A stretch of DNA of 10,377 bases from Comamonadaceae bacterium (GCA_027490555.1 JAIXXW010000150.1:1-10377), one strand, 5' to 3'. Positions 1 through 8,209 are shown, counted from the first letter of the stretch. Numbers and translations are program-made. The notes: generated from the letters alone by a model not told the origin.

Positions 1-2667
1 CTGTCCGTCGCCTTCCGCCGCGACGCCGACCACGAAGCCGACAAGGCCCTGAAAAAACTGCTCAAGGGCCTGCCGGGCGACCGTGCCGTCAGCGTGATCC
101 GTGCCTTCACCTATTTCAGCCATTTGGCCAACCTGGCCGAAGACCGCCACCACATCCGCCGGCGCACCATCCACGAGCGGGCTGGCCACACCCAAGAGGG
201 CAGCATCGATGTGGCGCTGCAACGCCTGCGCTGGGCCGGCATCACGCCCCAAAGCATCTCGGACATGCTGGCCACCAGCTACCTAGCGCCTGTGCTCACA
301 GCCCACCCCACCGAAGTGCAGCGCAAAAGTATTCTGGACGCCGAACGCGACATCGCTCACCTGTTGACCGAGCGCGACGCGATCAAGGCCCGCGCTGCGG
401 CCGTGAGCGCGGCCAAAGACGCGCTCAGCCCCAAAGAGCTCGCGGCCAACGAGCAGCAGATCCATGCCCGTGTGATGCAGTTGTGGCAAACCCGACTGCT
501 GCGGCTGACCAAACTCACGGTCCATGACGAGATCGAGAACGCGCTGAGCTATTACGAAGCCACCTTTTTGCGAGAGATCCCCAAGCTTTATGCCGAGCTG
601 GAACAAGCCTTGCCCGGCCAAGCGATCGCCAGTTTTTTGCGCATGGGCCAGTGGATTGGCGGTGACCGCGACGGCAACCCCAACGTGACGGCGTCCACGC
701 TGGAGCACGCCCTGACCCGCCAATGCGACATGGCCCTGCGCCACTACCTGACCGAGGTGCACTACCTGGGTGGTGAGCTGTCGATGTCGTCCATGCTGGT
801 GCCTTTCGGCCCGCAGATGCTGGCCCTGGCCGAACGCTCGCCCGACACCAACGAACACCGCCAGGACGAGCCCTACCGACGGGCTCTGACCGGCATGTAC
901 GCGCGCCTGGCCGCCACACTCAAGCAACTGACCGGTGGTGACGCCGCCCGTCACGCGGTGCTGCCACAAAACCCCTACCCGGATGCTGGGGCGTTTTTGG
1001 CCGATCTGCGGGTGATCGAAGCGTCTTTGTGTGAACACCAGGCGCAGGCCCTGGCGGCCCAGCGCTTGCACCCGCTGATCCGCGCCGTCGAAGTGTTTGG
1101 TTTTCACCTGGCCACAGTGGACCTGCGCCAAAGCTCGGAGCAACATGAAAAAGTCGTGGCCGAATTGCTGGCCATGGCGCGCATCGACCCGAACTACAGC
1201 CGTCTGGATGAAAGTACCAAACAAGACCTGCTGTTGCGGCTCTTGAACGACGCCCGTGCGCTGCGCGTGCCCGATGCCGTTTACAGCGCCCACACCCAAT
1301 CCGAGCTGGCGATTTTTGAGGCTGCCAAACGCTTGCTGGCCACTTTGGGCCCACAGGCAATTCGCCACTACATCATCAGCCACACCGAAAGCGTGAGCGA
1401 CCTGCTGGAAGTCTTGCTGCTGCAAAAGGAGGTGGGACTGCTGCGCGGCACACTCGACGCTGCGGCACGCAGCGACCTGATCGTGGTGCCTTTGTTCGAG
1501 ACCATCCTGGACCTGCGCAACGCCGCGCCCATCATGCGCGACTTCTACGCCCTGCCCGGCGTGGCCGCGCTGGTGGCACGCTCGGGGGCCGAGCAAGACA
1601 CCATGCTGGGCTATTCCGACAGCAACAAAGACGGCGGCATCTTCACCAGCAACTGGGAGCTGTACCGGGCCGAAATCGCACTGGTGGAAGTGTTTGAGCC
1701 ACTTGCGCGCAGCCATGGCATCACCCTGCGCATGTTCCATGGCCGGGGTGGCACGGTGGGCCGGGGCGGTGGCCCCAGCTACCAGGCCATCCTGGCACAG
1801 CCGCCAGGCACCGTGCGCGGGCAAATCCGACTGACCGAGCAAGGGGAGGTGATCGGCTCCAAATATGCCAACCCCGAAATTGGCCGACGCAACCTGGAAA
1901 CCCTGGTGGCCGCCACCTTGGAGGCCACCTTGCTGCAGCCCACGAAACCCGCGCCCCGGGCATTCCTGGAGGCTGCTGCAGCCCTGTCCGAAGTCAGCAT
2001 GGCGGCCTACCGGGCGCTGGTGTACGAGACCCCTGGCTTCACCGACTACCTGTTTGGGGCCACACCGCTCAAGGAGCTCACCCAGCTGAACATCGGCTCA
2101 CGCCCCGCCTCGCGCAAGTCGCTGCAGAAAATCGAAGACCTGCGGGCCATCCCCTGGGGTTTCAGCTGGGGACAGTGTCGCCTGACCCTGCCGGGCTGGT
2201 TCGGATTCGGTGCAGCCGTGTCCGCCTTCTTGGACAAAGCCGATGCGACCGAGCGGAAAAAAGCGTTGGCCCTGCTGCAAAAAATGTACCGCCAGTGGCC
2301 ATTTTTCCGCACCCTGCTGTCCAACATGGACATGGTGCTGGCCAAGAGCGACCTGGCCCTGGCCTCGCGCTACGCCGAACTGGTGGACGACACCCGCCTG
2401 CGCAAAAAAATCTTCAGCGCCATCGAGGCCGAATGGCATCGCACCGCCGATGCACTGACGCTCATCACCGGAGAGAAAAACCGCCTGGCCAGCAACCCCG
2501 CGCTCGACCGCTCGATCCGCCACCGCTTTCCCTACATCGATCCGCTGCACCACCTGCAGGTCGAGCTGATCCGCCGCTACCGGGCCGGCTTGGCCGATGA
2601 ACGGGTGCAGCGCGGTATCCACCTGTCCATCAACGGGATTGCGGCAGGCTTGCGCAACACGGGTTGA
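1..2667 (+). CDS. ppc: Phosphoenolpyruvate carboxylase, 5' end outside window
   Basis: This enzyme carboxylates phosphoenolpyruvate with bicarbonate to oxaloacetate, an anaplerotic feed for the TCA cycle and aspartate-family amino acids, in the cytoplasm. The reading frame is open from base 1 and gives 888 residues. By comparison with E. coli Ppc, roughly 45-50 N-terminal residues lie upstream, so the GTG at 94 is internal. Family signatures are intact: TAHPTE with the catalytic His codon at 304; GGDRDGNPNV near 660; YSDSNKDGG with Lys at 1627; the glycine-rich loop FHGRGGTVGRGGGP at 1735-1776; and the C-terminal RNTG. Residues equivalent to the aspartate-inhibitor ligands of the E. coli enzyme (Arg587, Lys773, Arg832, Asn881) appear conserved, at codons 1744, 2344, 2524 and 2656. 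Feedback inhibition by aspartate is therefore likely. argH follows 46 bases downstream with its own probable promoter. Confidence 0.97.
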   Translation: MSVAFRRDADHEADKALKKLLKGLPGDRAVSVIRAFTYFSHLANLAEDRHHIRRRTIHERAGHTQEGSIDVALQRLRWAGITPQSISDMLATSYLAPVLTAHPTEVQRKSILDAERDIAHLLTERDAIKARAAAVSAAKDALSPKELAANEQQIHARVMQLWQTRLLRLTKLTVHDEIENALSYYEATFLREIPKLYAELEQALPGQAIASFLRMGQWIGGDRDGNPNVTASTLEHALTRQCDMALRHYLTEVHYLGGELSMSSMLVPFGPQMLALAERSPDTNEHRQDEPYRRALTGMYARLAATLKQLTGGDAARHAVLPQNPYPDAGAFLADLRVIEASLCEHQAQALAAQRLHPLIRAVEVFGFHLATVDLRQSSEQHEKVVAELLAMARIDPNYSRLDESTKQDLLLRLLNDARALRVPDAVYSAHTQSELAIFEAAKRLLATLGPQAIRHYIISHTESVSDLLEVLLLQKEVGLLRGTLDAAARSDLIVVPLFETILDLRNAAPIMRDFYALPGVAALVARSGAEQDTMLGYSDSNKDGGIFTSNWELYRAEIALVEVFEPLARSHGITLRMFHGRGGTVGRGGGPSYQAILAQPPGTVRGQIRLTEQGEVIGSKYANPEIGRRNLETLVAATLEATLLQPTKPAPRAFLEAAAALSEVSMAAYRALVYETPGFTDYLFGATPLKELTQLNIGSRPASRKSLQKIEDLRAIPWGFSWGQCRLTLPGWFGFGAAVSAFLDKADATERKKALALLQKMYRQWPFFRTLLSNMDMVLAKSDLALASRYAELVDDTRLRKKIFSAIEAEWHRTADALTLITGEKNRLASNPALDRSIRHRFPYIDPLHHLQVELIRRYRAGLADERVQRGIHLSINGIAAGLRNTG

Positions 2668-2674
2668 GCCTGTT

Positions 2675-2704
2675 TTCGGATGCCCCCAGGCCGACCGATA
2701 AAAT
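2675..2704 (+). promoter_or_regulatory. Probable sigma-70 promoter of argH
   Basis: A -10 hexamer TAAAAT (2699-2704, 5 of 6 matches to TATAAT) sits 18 bases after a weak -35 hexamer TTCGGA (2675-2680, 3 of 6). The -10 ends only nine bases before the argH ATG, so transcription should begin about two or three bases upstream of the start codon. No Shine-Dalgarno sequence precedes the ATG, which fits a leaderless or nearly leaderless message. Seen in sequence; the start point is inferred. Confidence 0.5.
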
Positions 2705-2713
2705 CTGCACCCT

Positions 2714-4146
<1,433 letters not shown>

Positions 4147-4162
<16 letters not shown>

Positions 4163-4180
4163 TCGCCAGCGCTATTTTTT
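4147..4180 (+). terminator. Possible terminator at the argH/SRAP convergent junction
   Basis: A perfect odd palindrome CAGCCGACTCGGCTG (4147-4161, seven-base arms around one central base) overlaps the argH stop codon. After a 13-base gap, which contains AGCGCT, there is a run of six T at 4175-4180. A T run at the end of argH suggests intrinsic termination, but it is too far from the stem for a classical terminator. It also lies inside the last codons of the convergent gene, where it encodes terminal lysines. On the minus strand the palindrome lies just past that gene's stop codon but has no T run after it. Confidence 0.35.
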
Positions 4181-4894
4181 CTGCACCGGGTTGGCCAGCA
4201 GCCCGTGCGCCGGGTAGGCCCGCATGAACTCGCGGGCTTTGTCGATGGGGGCGTTGAGCCAGGCCGCATAGGCCCCTTCGTTCAGGATGGCGGGCATGCG
4301 TTTTTCATTGCCGTTTGGGCCATAGCGGTTCATCAGGGCGTGGCTGTTGGCGTTCACCGTGATCATGGAGAAGCTGATGAGGTCATCGGGCCCTTGCGTC
4401 CAGCGCTCCCACAGGCCGGCCACGCCCATGGGCTGGCCGTCCACACGGGCAATGCGGGTGGGCACGGCCTTCTGGCTGCGCCAGTCGTCTACAAAAAACG
4501 CCTGCATCGGGATGATGCAGCGCTGGCCTTTGCGCCAGACCTCGCGCGTGGCCATGGCCGTGCTCATGGTCTCGCCACGGGTGACCGCCAGTTTGGTGGA
4601 ACGCAATTTGGCATCAGAAGCGGATTTGACCCAGGCTGGCACCAGACCGAATTGGCCCTGAACCAGTTCCATCCCCAGCGGCACGGCGCTGCTGGGCACT
4701 GCTTCTGTGGTCACGGGCGGATTCGCGCCATCCGCCGGCAGCAGGGCGGGTCCGTCCGCCGCGTGCGCCTGGCGGATGAAAAAGCCCGGCTGGCGCGGCC
4801 AGACCTGTTGGCCCAGAAGGGCTGCAGGCGGCTCGATAGCATAGGCCTCGGCATACAGCGTTGGACTCTTCAGGCATTCGTACAGGGTGCTCAT
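4172..4894 (-). CDS. SRAP (YedK/HMCES)-family protein lacking the known active-site residues
   Basis: SRAP proteins (older names DUF159, SOS response-associated peptidase) cap abasic sites in single-stranded DNA by a covalent link through Cys2. This 240-residue protein keeps the family landmarks: GLVPAW (83-88), a TRGET stretch (105-109) in place of NARxET, RCIIP (125-129), AGLWERW (159-165), ITVNAN (178-183) and KRMPAIL (198-204). Judged against E. coli YedK, its four active residues all look replaced. Cys2 is Ser2 (start MSTLYECL). Asn75 falls at Val104. Glu105 falls in AFFVDDW (132-138) instead of GFYEW. His160 falls at Glu197. The ATG at 4894 is preferred over 4975 because the upstream extension resembles no SRAP sequence and would overlap rluE; no start places a cysteine second. 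It converges on argH and diverges from rluE. Family assignment is fairly secure; loss of crosslinking is inference from manual alignment. Confidence 0.82.
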   Translation of the reverse strand: MSTLYECLKSPTLYAEAYAIEPPAALLGQQVWPRQPGFFIRQAHAADGPALLPADGANPPVTTEAVPSSAVPLGMELVQGQFGLVPAWVKSASDAKLRSTKLAVTRGETMSTAMATREVWRKGQRCIIPMQAFFVDDWRSQKAVPTRIARVDGQPMGVAGLWERWTQGPDDLISFSMITVNANSHALMNRYGPNGNEKRMPAILNEGAYAAWLNAPIDKAREFMRAYPAHGLLANPVQKK

Positions 4895-4901
4895 GCGCTC
4901 G

Positions 4902-4930
4902 ATGCTAACTGAGCTGGTACGCTCAGGCAC
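4902..4930 (-). promoter_or_regulatory. Possible promoter of the SRAP-family gene
   Basis: On the minus strand TAGCAT (4907-4902, 4 of 6 matches to a -10 box) lies seven bases before the ATG. A weak -35-like GTGCCT (4930-4925, 3 of 6) precedes it at 17-base spacing. The arrangement again implies transcription starting close to the start codon. The match is weak and rests mainly on position. Confidence 0.25.
4909..4926. promoter_or_regulatory. Operator-like inverted repeat in the divergent spacer
   Basis: CTGAGC (4909-4914) and GCTCAG (4921-4926) are perfect inverted arms around the six bases TGGTAC. The repeat lies in the 61-base spacer between the SRAP-family gene and rluE, in the presumed -35/-10 spacer of the former, where a repressor would block polymerase. 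It is not a canonical LexA box, because CTG and CAG are 12 rather than 10 bases apart. Whether a protein binds here is unknown. Confidence 0.35.
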
Positions 4931-4955
4931 TGGCCACGCTCCTGATGACTTGCCC

Positions 4956-5492
4956 ATGCTGATCCGTTTCAACAAGCCCTATGGTGTGCTCAGCCAATTC
5001 ACACCCGAGGGGCGTTGGCGTGGGCTGAAGGACCACATCGACCTGCCCGGGGTGTATGTGGCGGGGCGGCTGGACGCGGACAGCGAAGGCCTGTTGCTGC
5101 TGACCGATGACGGGGCCTTGCAAGCGCGCATCGCCGACCCGCGTTTCAAGATGGAAAAGACTTACCTGGTCCAGGTGGAGGGCATGGTGAGCGAGGCCGC
5201 CTTGAGCGACCTGGCGCGGGGCGTGAGGCTGAACGACGGTCCCACCCTGCCCGCCCGCGCACGCGCCGTGGCAGCGCCGACCGGGCTGTGGCCGCGTCAT
5301 CCGCCCATCCGCGAGCGCCAGAGCATCCCCACCTCCTGGCTGGAGCTGAGCATCCGGGAAGGCCGCAACCGTCAGGTGCGGCGCATGACGGCCGCCGTGG
5401 GTTTGCCCACCCTGCGCCTGATCCGAACGGCCATCGGCCCCTACCACCTGCAGGACCTGCCCTCGGGCACTTGGCAAGAGGTCCGCCGCTGA
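4956..5492 (+). CDS. rluE: 23S rRNA pseudouridine synthase RluE
   Basis: RluE converts one uridine of 23S rRNA (U2457 in E. coli) to pseudouridine. The 178-residue product follows E. coli RluE closely along its catalytic core: FNKPYGVLSQF (5-15), GRLDADSEGLLLLTDDG (37-53) with the catalytic aspartate at Asp40, LNDGPTLPA (92-100), LWPRHPPIRERQSIPTSWL (111-129) and EGRNRQVRRMT (135-145). It lacks the basic N-terminal extension and any S4 domain; E. coli RluE is about 217 residues. The ATG at 4956 is chosen because it begins the conserved core. The in-frame ATG at 4887 would run through the divergent promoter and into the neighbouring gene. No clear Shine-Dalgarno precedes 4956. The gene is divergent from the SRAP-family gene and may share regulation with it. 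Confidence 0.93.
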   Translation: MLIRFNKPYGVLSQFTPEGRWRGLKDHIDLPGVYVAGRLDADSEGLLLLTDDGALQARIADPRFKMEKTYLVQVEGMVSEAALSDLARGVRLNDGPTLPARARAVAAPTGLWPRHPPIRERQSIPTSWLELSIREGRNRQVRRMTAAVGLPTLRLIRTAIGPYHLQDLPSGTWQEVRR

Positions 5493-5525
5493 GGCCATGG
5501 CGCGACCCTCGGCGTCGCCTGCGTT

Positions 5526-5555
5526 CAGACAGGGCGCGGCGTCTTCGGACACAAT
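5526..5555 (+). promoter_or_regulatory. Possible promoter of the nitroreductase gene
   Basis: CAGACA (5526-5531, 4 of 6 to TTGACA) and CACAAT (5550-5555, 4 of 6 to TATAAT) are separated by 18 bases in the 96-base gap after rluE. The implied leader is about 25 bases and contains ACGGAA a few bases before the ATG as a modest ribosome binding site. A perfect TTGACA at 5573 has no usable -10 downstream. Confidence 0.35.
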
Positions 5556-5588
5556 CACCCACCTTCAACACCTTGACACGGAACAAGC

Positions 5589-6227
5589 ATGTCTGAACTG
5601 CTGAACAAGCTCGCCTGGCGCTATGCCTGCAAAAAAATGGACCCGACCCAAGTGGTGCCGCAAGACAAAGTCGACCGCATCGTCGAAGCCGCTCGCCTGG
5701 CCCCGACCTCCAGCGGTCTGCAGCCTTTCGAGGTCATCGTGGTGACCAACCCGGCGGTGCGCGAGCAGATCAAACCCAAGGCCTGGGGTCAGGCCCAGAT
5801 CACCGACGGCTCCCACCTGCTGGTGTTTGCGGCCTGGGACAACTACACGGCCGAGCGCATCAACATGATGTTTGACATGACCAATGCGCAACGCGGCGGC
5901 ACCAACGAAGGCTGGGAGAACTACCGCCAGAAGTTGCTCCAGCTCTACCCCGGACGCAGCGCCGAGGTCAACCATGCACACGCAGCCCGTCAGGCCTACA
6001 TTGGACTGGGTGCCGCCTTGATCGCAGCGGCTTTTGAAGAAGTGGACGCCACCCCGATGGAAGGCTTTGACCCCCAAGCCGTTGACGAGATTCTGGGTCT
6101 GAGCGCCCGGGGCTTGCGCAGCGTGGTGATCGTGCCCCTGGGCTACCGCGCCAAAGAAGGCGACTGGTTGGTGAACCTGAAAAAAGTGCGCCGACCCACG
6201 TCACAGTTTGTGACCGAAGTCAAATGA
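5589..6227 (+). CDS. NAD(P)H-dependent nitroreductase-family flavoprotein (NfsB-like)
   Basis: The 212-residue protein belongs to the nitroreductase fold: FMN-bound homodimers that reduce quinones, nitro compounds or similar substrates with NAD(P)H in the cytoplasm. The order of segments matches E. coli NfsB. An N-terminal helix carries WRYACKKMD (10-18, NfsB KRHSTKAFD). LAPTSSGLQPFEVIVV (37-52) is the FMN-contacting segment, equivalent to YSPSSTNSQPWHFIV in NfsB. ARQAYIGLGAALIAAA (133-148) forms the dimer-interface helix. DATPMEGFDPQAVDEILGL (153-171) and VVIVPLGYR (179-187) complete the core. Length is normal (NfsB about 217). The ATG at 5589 has a modest Shine-Dalgarno. The physiological substrate cannot be read from sequence, and nothing nearby points to one. 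The small-protein gene follows 129 bases later. Confidence 0.9.
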   Translation: MSELLNKLAWRYACKKMDPTQVVPQDKVDRIVEAARLAPTSSGLQPFEVIVVTNPAVREQIKPKAWGQAQITDGSHLLVFAAWDNYTAERINMMFDMTNAQRGGTNEGWENYRQKLLQLYPGRSAEVNHAHAARQAYIGLGAALIAAAFEEVDATPMEGFDPQAVDEILGLSARGLRSVVIVPLGYRAKEGDWLVNLKKVRRPTSQFVTEVK

Positions 6228-6232
6228 TGGCC

Positions 6233-6249
6233 GCGCCCCATGCGGGCGC
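6233..6249 (+). terminator. Possible weak terminator after the nitroreductase gene
   Basis: GCGCCC (6233-6238) and GGGCGC (6244-6249) form a perfect six-base stem around CATGC, starting six bases after the stop codon. No T run follows, so this is at best a pause or mRNA-stabilising hairpin. GC richness makes such stems fairly common here. Confidence 0.25.
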
Positions 6250-6344
6250 CCACCCGGCGCACTTTCGGCCCATCGCCGCACCAGCGCGGTGTTTGCGGTT
6301 TTGTGGCTTACCATCCAAGCTTTCCCACACCGGGATGTCTTTTC

Positions 6345-6350
6345 AAGGAA
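6345..6350 (+). promoter_or_regulatory. Ribosome binding site of the small lysine-rich gene
   Basis: AAGGAA lies six bases before the ATG at 6357. It is the best Shine-Dalgarno in the window and decides the start, because the longer in-frame reading from 6240 has no such signal and begins in the hairpin after the preceding gene. Confidence 0.6.
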
Positions 6351-6356
6351 GCCCTC

Positions 6357-6497
6357 ATGGCCAAAGGTGAACAGCGCAGCAACAAGATGGCCAAGAAGCC
6401 CAAGAAAGACGCGTCCCCGCCCAAAACCTTCACCTCGGACAGACCCGTGGCCCCCACCACTTTGGTGGCCCCACGCGGCAAAGTCAAAGACAAGTGA
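6357..6497 (+). CDS. Small lysine-rich conserved-type protein, function unknown
   Basis: The product is 46 residues. It begins MAKGEQRSNKMAKKPKKD and continues with a Ser/Pro/Thr-rich stretch to a basic end, GKVKDK. It has ten lysines and three arginines against four acidic residues, one phenylalanine, and no Cys, His, Trp or Tyr. There is no hydrophobic segment or signal peptide, so it is probably soluble and largely disordered. The N-terminal pattern KGxQRSN-xxxKKPKKD resembles small unannotated proteins I recall from proteobacteria, usually left as hypothetical; this is recollection, not a search. The strong Shine-Dalgarno and early lysine block favour a real gene. It lies between the nitroreductase and rluA genes on the same strand, and rluA starts 38 bases later, so co-transcription with rluA is possible. 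Its charge would suit binding RNA, ribosomes or DNA, but that is only inference. Confidence 0.75.
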   Translation: MAKGEQRSNKMAKKPKKDASPPKTFTSDRPVAPTTLVAPRGKVKDK

Positions 6498-6535
6498 GCT
6501 GACCCGACGGGCGTTCAACCCGCCCTGCCCCCCGC

Positions 6536-7213
6536 ATGACACCGATCCACGAAGACGCATATTTGCTGGTGCTGGAAAAACCCAACGGCTTGCTGTCGGT
6601 GCCCGGTCGCGGACCGGACAAGCAAGATTGCCTGTCCAAAAGGGTGCAAGCGCTTTACCCCGATGCCCTGATCGTGCACCGACTGGACCAGGACACCTCG
6701 GGATTGCTGATCATGGCCCGGGGCATCGAAGCCCAGCGCAGGTTGAGCAAACTGTTTGAAATTCGCCAGGTCCAAAAGCGCTATGTGGCGGTGGTCGCCG
6801 GACAGCCTGAACGCACCCAGGCGCAGGTCCCCACCGACGAACAGGGCTGGCGCAGCATCGACGGCCCGATTTGGCTCGACTGGGAGCGCCGCCCCTTGCA
6901 CATCATCCACCCCAACGGCAAAGCCAGCCGCAGCCACTGGCGCACCCTGCAAACCGGCGACCAGGCCAGCCTGATCGAGCTCGAACCCGTCACGGGCCGC
7001 ACCCACCAACTGCGCGTGCACCTGCAAAGCATCGGTCACCCCATGCTGGGCGACTCGCTGTACGCGCCACCCGACATCCAGGCTTTGAGCCCCCGCTTGC
7101 TGCTGCACGCCCAAGAGCTGGCCTTTGTCCACCCCTTCACCGACCAAGCCCTGGCCTTTCAGGCCCCGGTGAACTGGTCAGCCATGGCACCCTTCAGCAC
7201 CACGGGCCATTGA
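6536..7213 (+). CDS. rluA: RluA-family pseudouridine synthase (23S rRNA U746 / tRNA U32 type)
   Basis: RluA isomerises a uridine in 23S rRNA helix 35 and position 32 of some tRNAs in E. coli. The 225-residue protein is collinear with E. coli RluA (219 residues) and has no S4 domain, as expected for the short RluA branch. Signatures are KPNGLLSVPGRG (15-26); HRLDQDTSGLLIMA (48-61) with catalytic Asp51; the WLDWERRP segment matching CDWPNRP in RluA; GKAS before the second half; ITGR-like VTGRTHQLRVH; LGDSLYA; and the C-terminal PRLLLHAQELAFVHP. The ATG at 6536 begins the family's usual N-terminus. It lacks a Shine-Dalgarno (CCCCCCGC precedes it), so translation may depend on coupling or on transcription together with the small gene upstream. 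The stop codon is four bases from that of the convergent transporter. Exact target uridines are inferred from homology. Confidence 0.92.
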   Translation: MTPIHEDAYLLVLEKPNGLLSVPGRGPDKQDCLSKRVQALYPDALIVHRLDQDTSGLLIMARGIEAQRRLSKLFEIRQVQKRYVAVVAGQPERTQAQVPTDEQGWRSIDGPIWLDWERRPLHIIHPNGKASRSHWRTLQTGDQASLIELEPVTGRTHQLRVHLQSIGHPMLGDSLYAPPDIQALSPRLLLHAQELAFVHPFTDQALAFQAPVNWSAMAPFSTTGH

Positions 7214-7225
7214 CCGCTCAGCGGT
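7213..7225. terminator. Palindrome spanning both stop codons of rluA and the EamA gene
   Basis: ACCGCTCAGCGGT is a perfect odd palindrome with six-base arms. It covers the last base of the rluA stop (7211-7213), the four-base gap and the stop of the convergent gene (7218-7220). It could act as a bidirectional end-of-transcript hairpin, but neither side has a T run. Confidence 0.3.
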
Positions 7226-8117
7226 GACCTTGGCGCTGTATGCGGCCAGAACCAACGCCGCACACCACCACCAGTGCCATGCCGGTGAAAGCCCATGCAT
7301 CCGGCATGTGGTCAAACAGACACCAGCCCATCAGGGTGGAAAAGCCCACCCCGGTGTACAAAAAAGGAGACACCAGCGAAGCCGGGGCTTTGGAAAAGGC
7401 CACGATCAGCAGGTATTGACCCAAGGTGGCCGCCAGACCGATCACCAGCAGCAGCGTCCATTCTTGCAGGCTTTGCGGCGTGACCCAGGCCTGCACAACA
7501 AGCAAGCTGCTCACGGCCCAGCCCACCCAGCCGGTGTACAGCTGCATCACGGCAGGATCTTCGGTGCGTGTCATGTGGCTGGTCACGGCCTGGAACACGG
7601 CATACGTCAGCACCACCATCAGCGCCATCCAGCCCACCGCGCTGTCGACCTGGCCTCCCGGGCGGATCACCAGCAAGGCGCCGATCAAGCCGCCCACCAC
7701 CATCAGCCAGCGCAGCGGCGAGACCTGCTCGTTCATGACAAAGCGGGCGAGCGCCGTGAGCACCAAGGGCGTGAGCATGACGGTGGCGGTGAACTCGGCC
7801 ACGGGCATGCGTTGCAGGCATTCGAATGCCAGCAGGCTGCAAGACACCATCAGCAAACCGCGCAGCCACTGCCAACGCCAGCTGCGGGTGCGCCACATCG
7901 CGCGACCCCGCAGGGGTGCCAACACCACGGTGGTGCCCAAAGCCTGCACGGCATAACGAAACCACAGCACCATCACGGGGGAGACGCTGAGCAAGACCCA
8001 CTGGCTGGTGGCGTCGCTCACGCTCAGACTGGCCATCGCCAACACGGCCAACACAATGCCCGAGCCTGCCCGGATCGTGGGCCCAGCGGCTTGTGGCGGG
8101 GTGGTGGGCGTGGTCAA
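7218..8117 (-). CDS. EamA/DMT-superfamily inner-membrane transporter
   Basis: The 299-residue protein has about ten hydrophobic helices (roughly residues 20-39, 43-62, 82-99, 105-123, 134-151, 160-178, 192-211, 219-240, 246-265 and 275-290). This is the two-times-five repeat typical of EamA-domain drug/metabolite transporters. Family features include a helix ending in EFTATVMLTPLVL, then NEQVSPLRW and RPGG at the end of helix 5, and the second repeat with SKAPASLVSPFLYT before helix 9. The substrate is unknown; relatives export amino acids, nucleosides or other metabolites. The start at 8117 is a TTG. It is supported by GGAAG about six bases upstream and a suitable short polar N-terminus, and no ATG lies before the first helix. 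It diverges from the ferredoxin gene (92-base spacer) and converges on rluA. A longer antisense frame here is rejected. Confidence 0.9.
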   Translation of the reverse strand: MTTPTTPPQAAGPTIRAGSGIVLAVLAMASLSVSDATSQWVLLSVSPVMVLWFRYAVQALGTTVVLAPLRGRAMWRTRSWRWQWLRGLLMVSCSLLAFECLQRMPVAEFTATVMLTPLVLTALARFVMNEQVSPLRWLMVVGGLIGALLVIRPGGQVDSAVGWMALMVVLTYAVFQAVTSHMTRTEDPAVMQLYTGWVGWAVSSLLVVQAWVTPQSLQEWTLLLVIGLAATLGQYLLIVAFSKAPASLVSPFLYTGVGFSTLMGWCLFDHMPDAWAFTGMALVVVCGVGSGRIQRQGHR

Positions 8118-8174
8118 GCAAGACTTCCAGAAAAACCCGGCGATCTTGGCACATCAGAGCCGGTCCATCTGTCC

Positions 8175-8203
8175 CCGACATGCGACCTGGCCCCCCTTAC
8201 ACT
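8175..8203 (+). promoter_or_regulatory. Probable sigma-70 promoter of the ferredoxin gene, start point at the ATG
   Basis: CCGACA (8175-8180, 4 of 6 to TTGACA) and TACACT (8198-8203, 4 of 6 to TATAAT) are separated by exactly 17 bases. The -10 ends six bases before the ATG at 8210, so transcription should begin at or next to the A of the start codon. There is no Shine-Dalgarno. Both facts suggest a leaderless message. Confidence 0.5.
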
Positions 8204-8209
8204 CTGGGC

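Noticed and set aside
283..1842. 519-codon open frame on the minus strand inside ppc
   Set aside because: It is wholly antisense to ppc, whose motifs are intact. Its product is rich in Gln, His, Gly and Val with no family pattern, as expected for the complement of a high-GC gene.
4909..4926. LexA (SOS) box for the SRAP-family gene
   Set aside because: The arms begin CTG and end CAG but are separated by 12 bases rather than the 10 of a LexA site, and the centre is not the AT-rich sequence expected.
4887..4955. 23-residue N-terminal extension of RluE from the ATG at 4887
   Set aside because: It would overlap the start of the divergent gene and occupy the shared promoter region. The conserved core begins at the ATG at 4956.
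5573..5578. Perfect -35 TTGACA before the nitroreductase gene
   Set aside because: A matching -10 at 16-18 bases would lie inside the gene, and none is present there.
6515..7147. 210-codon minus-strand frame antisense to rluA
   Set aside because: Shadow of a gene whose catalytic motif and full collinearity with E. coli RluA are clear.
8146..8162. Sigma-54 promoter-like TGGCAC near the ferredoxin/EamA spacer
   Set aside because: The downstream half (TTGC at proper spacing) is missing; the bases there read AGCC and do not give the required GC at -12.
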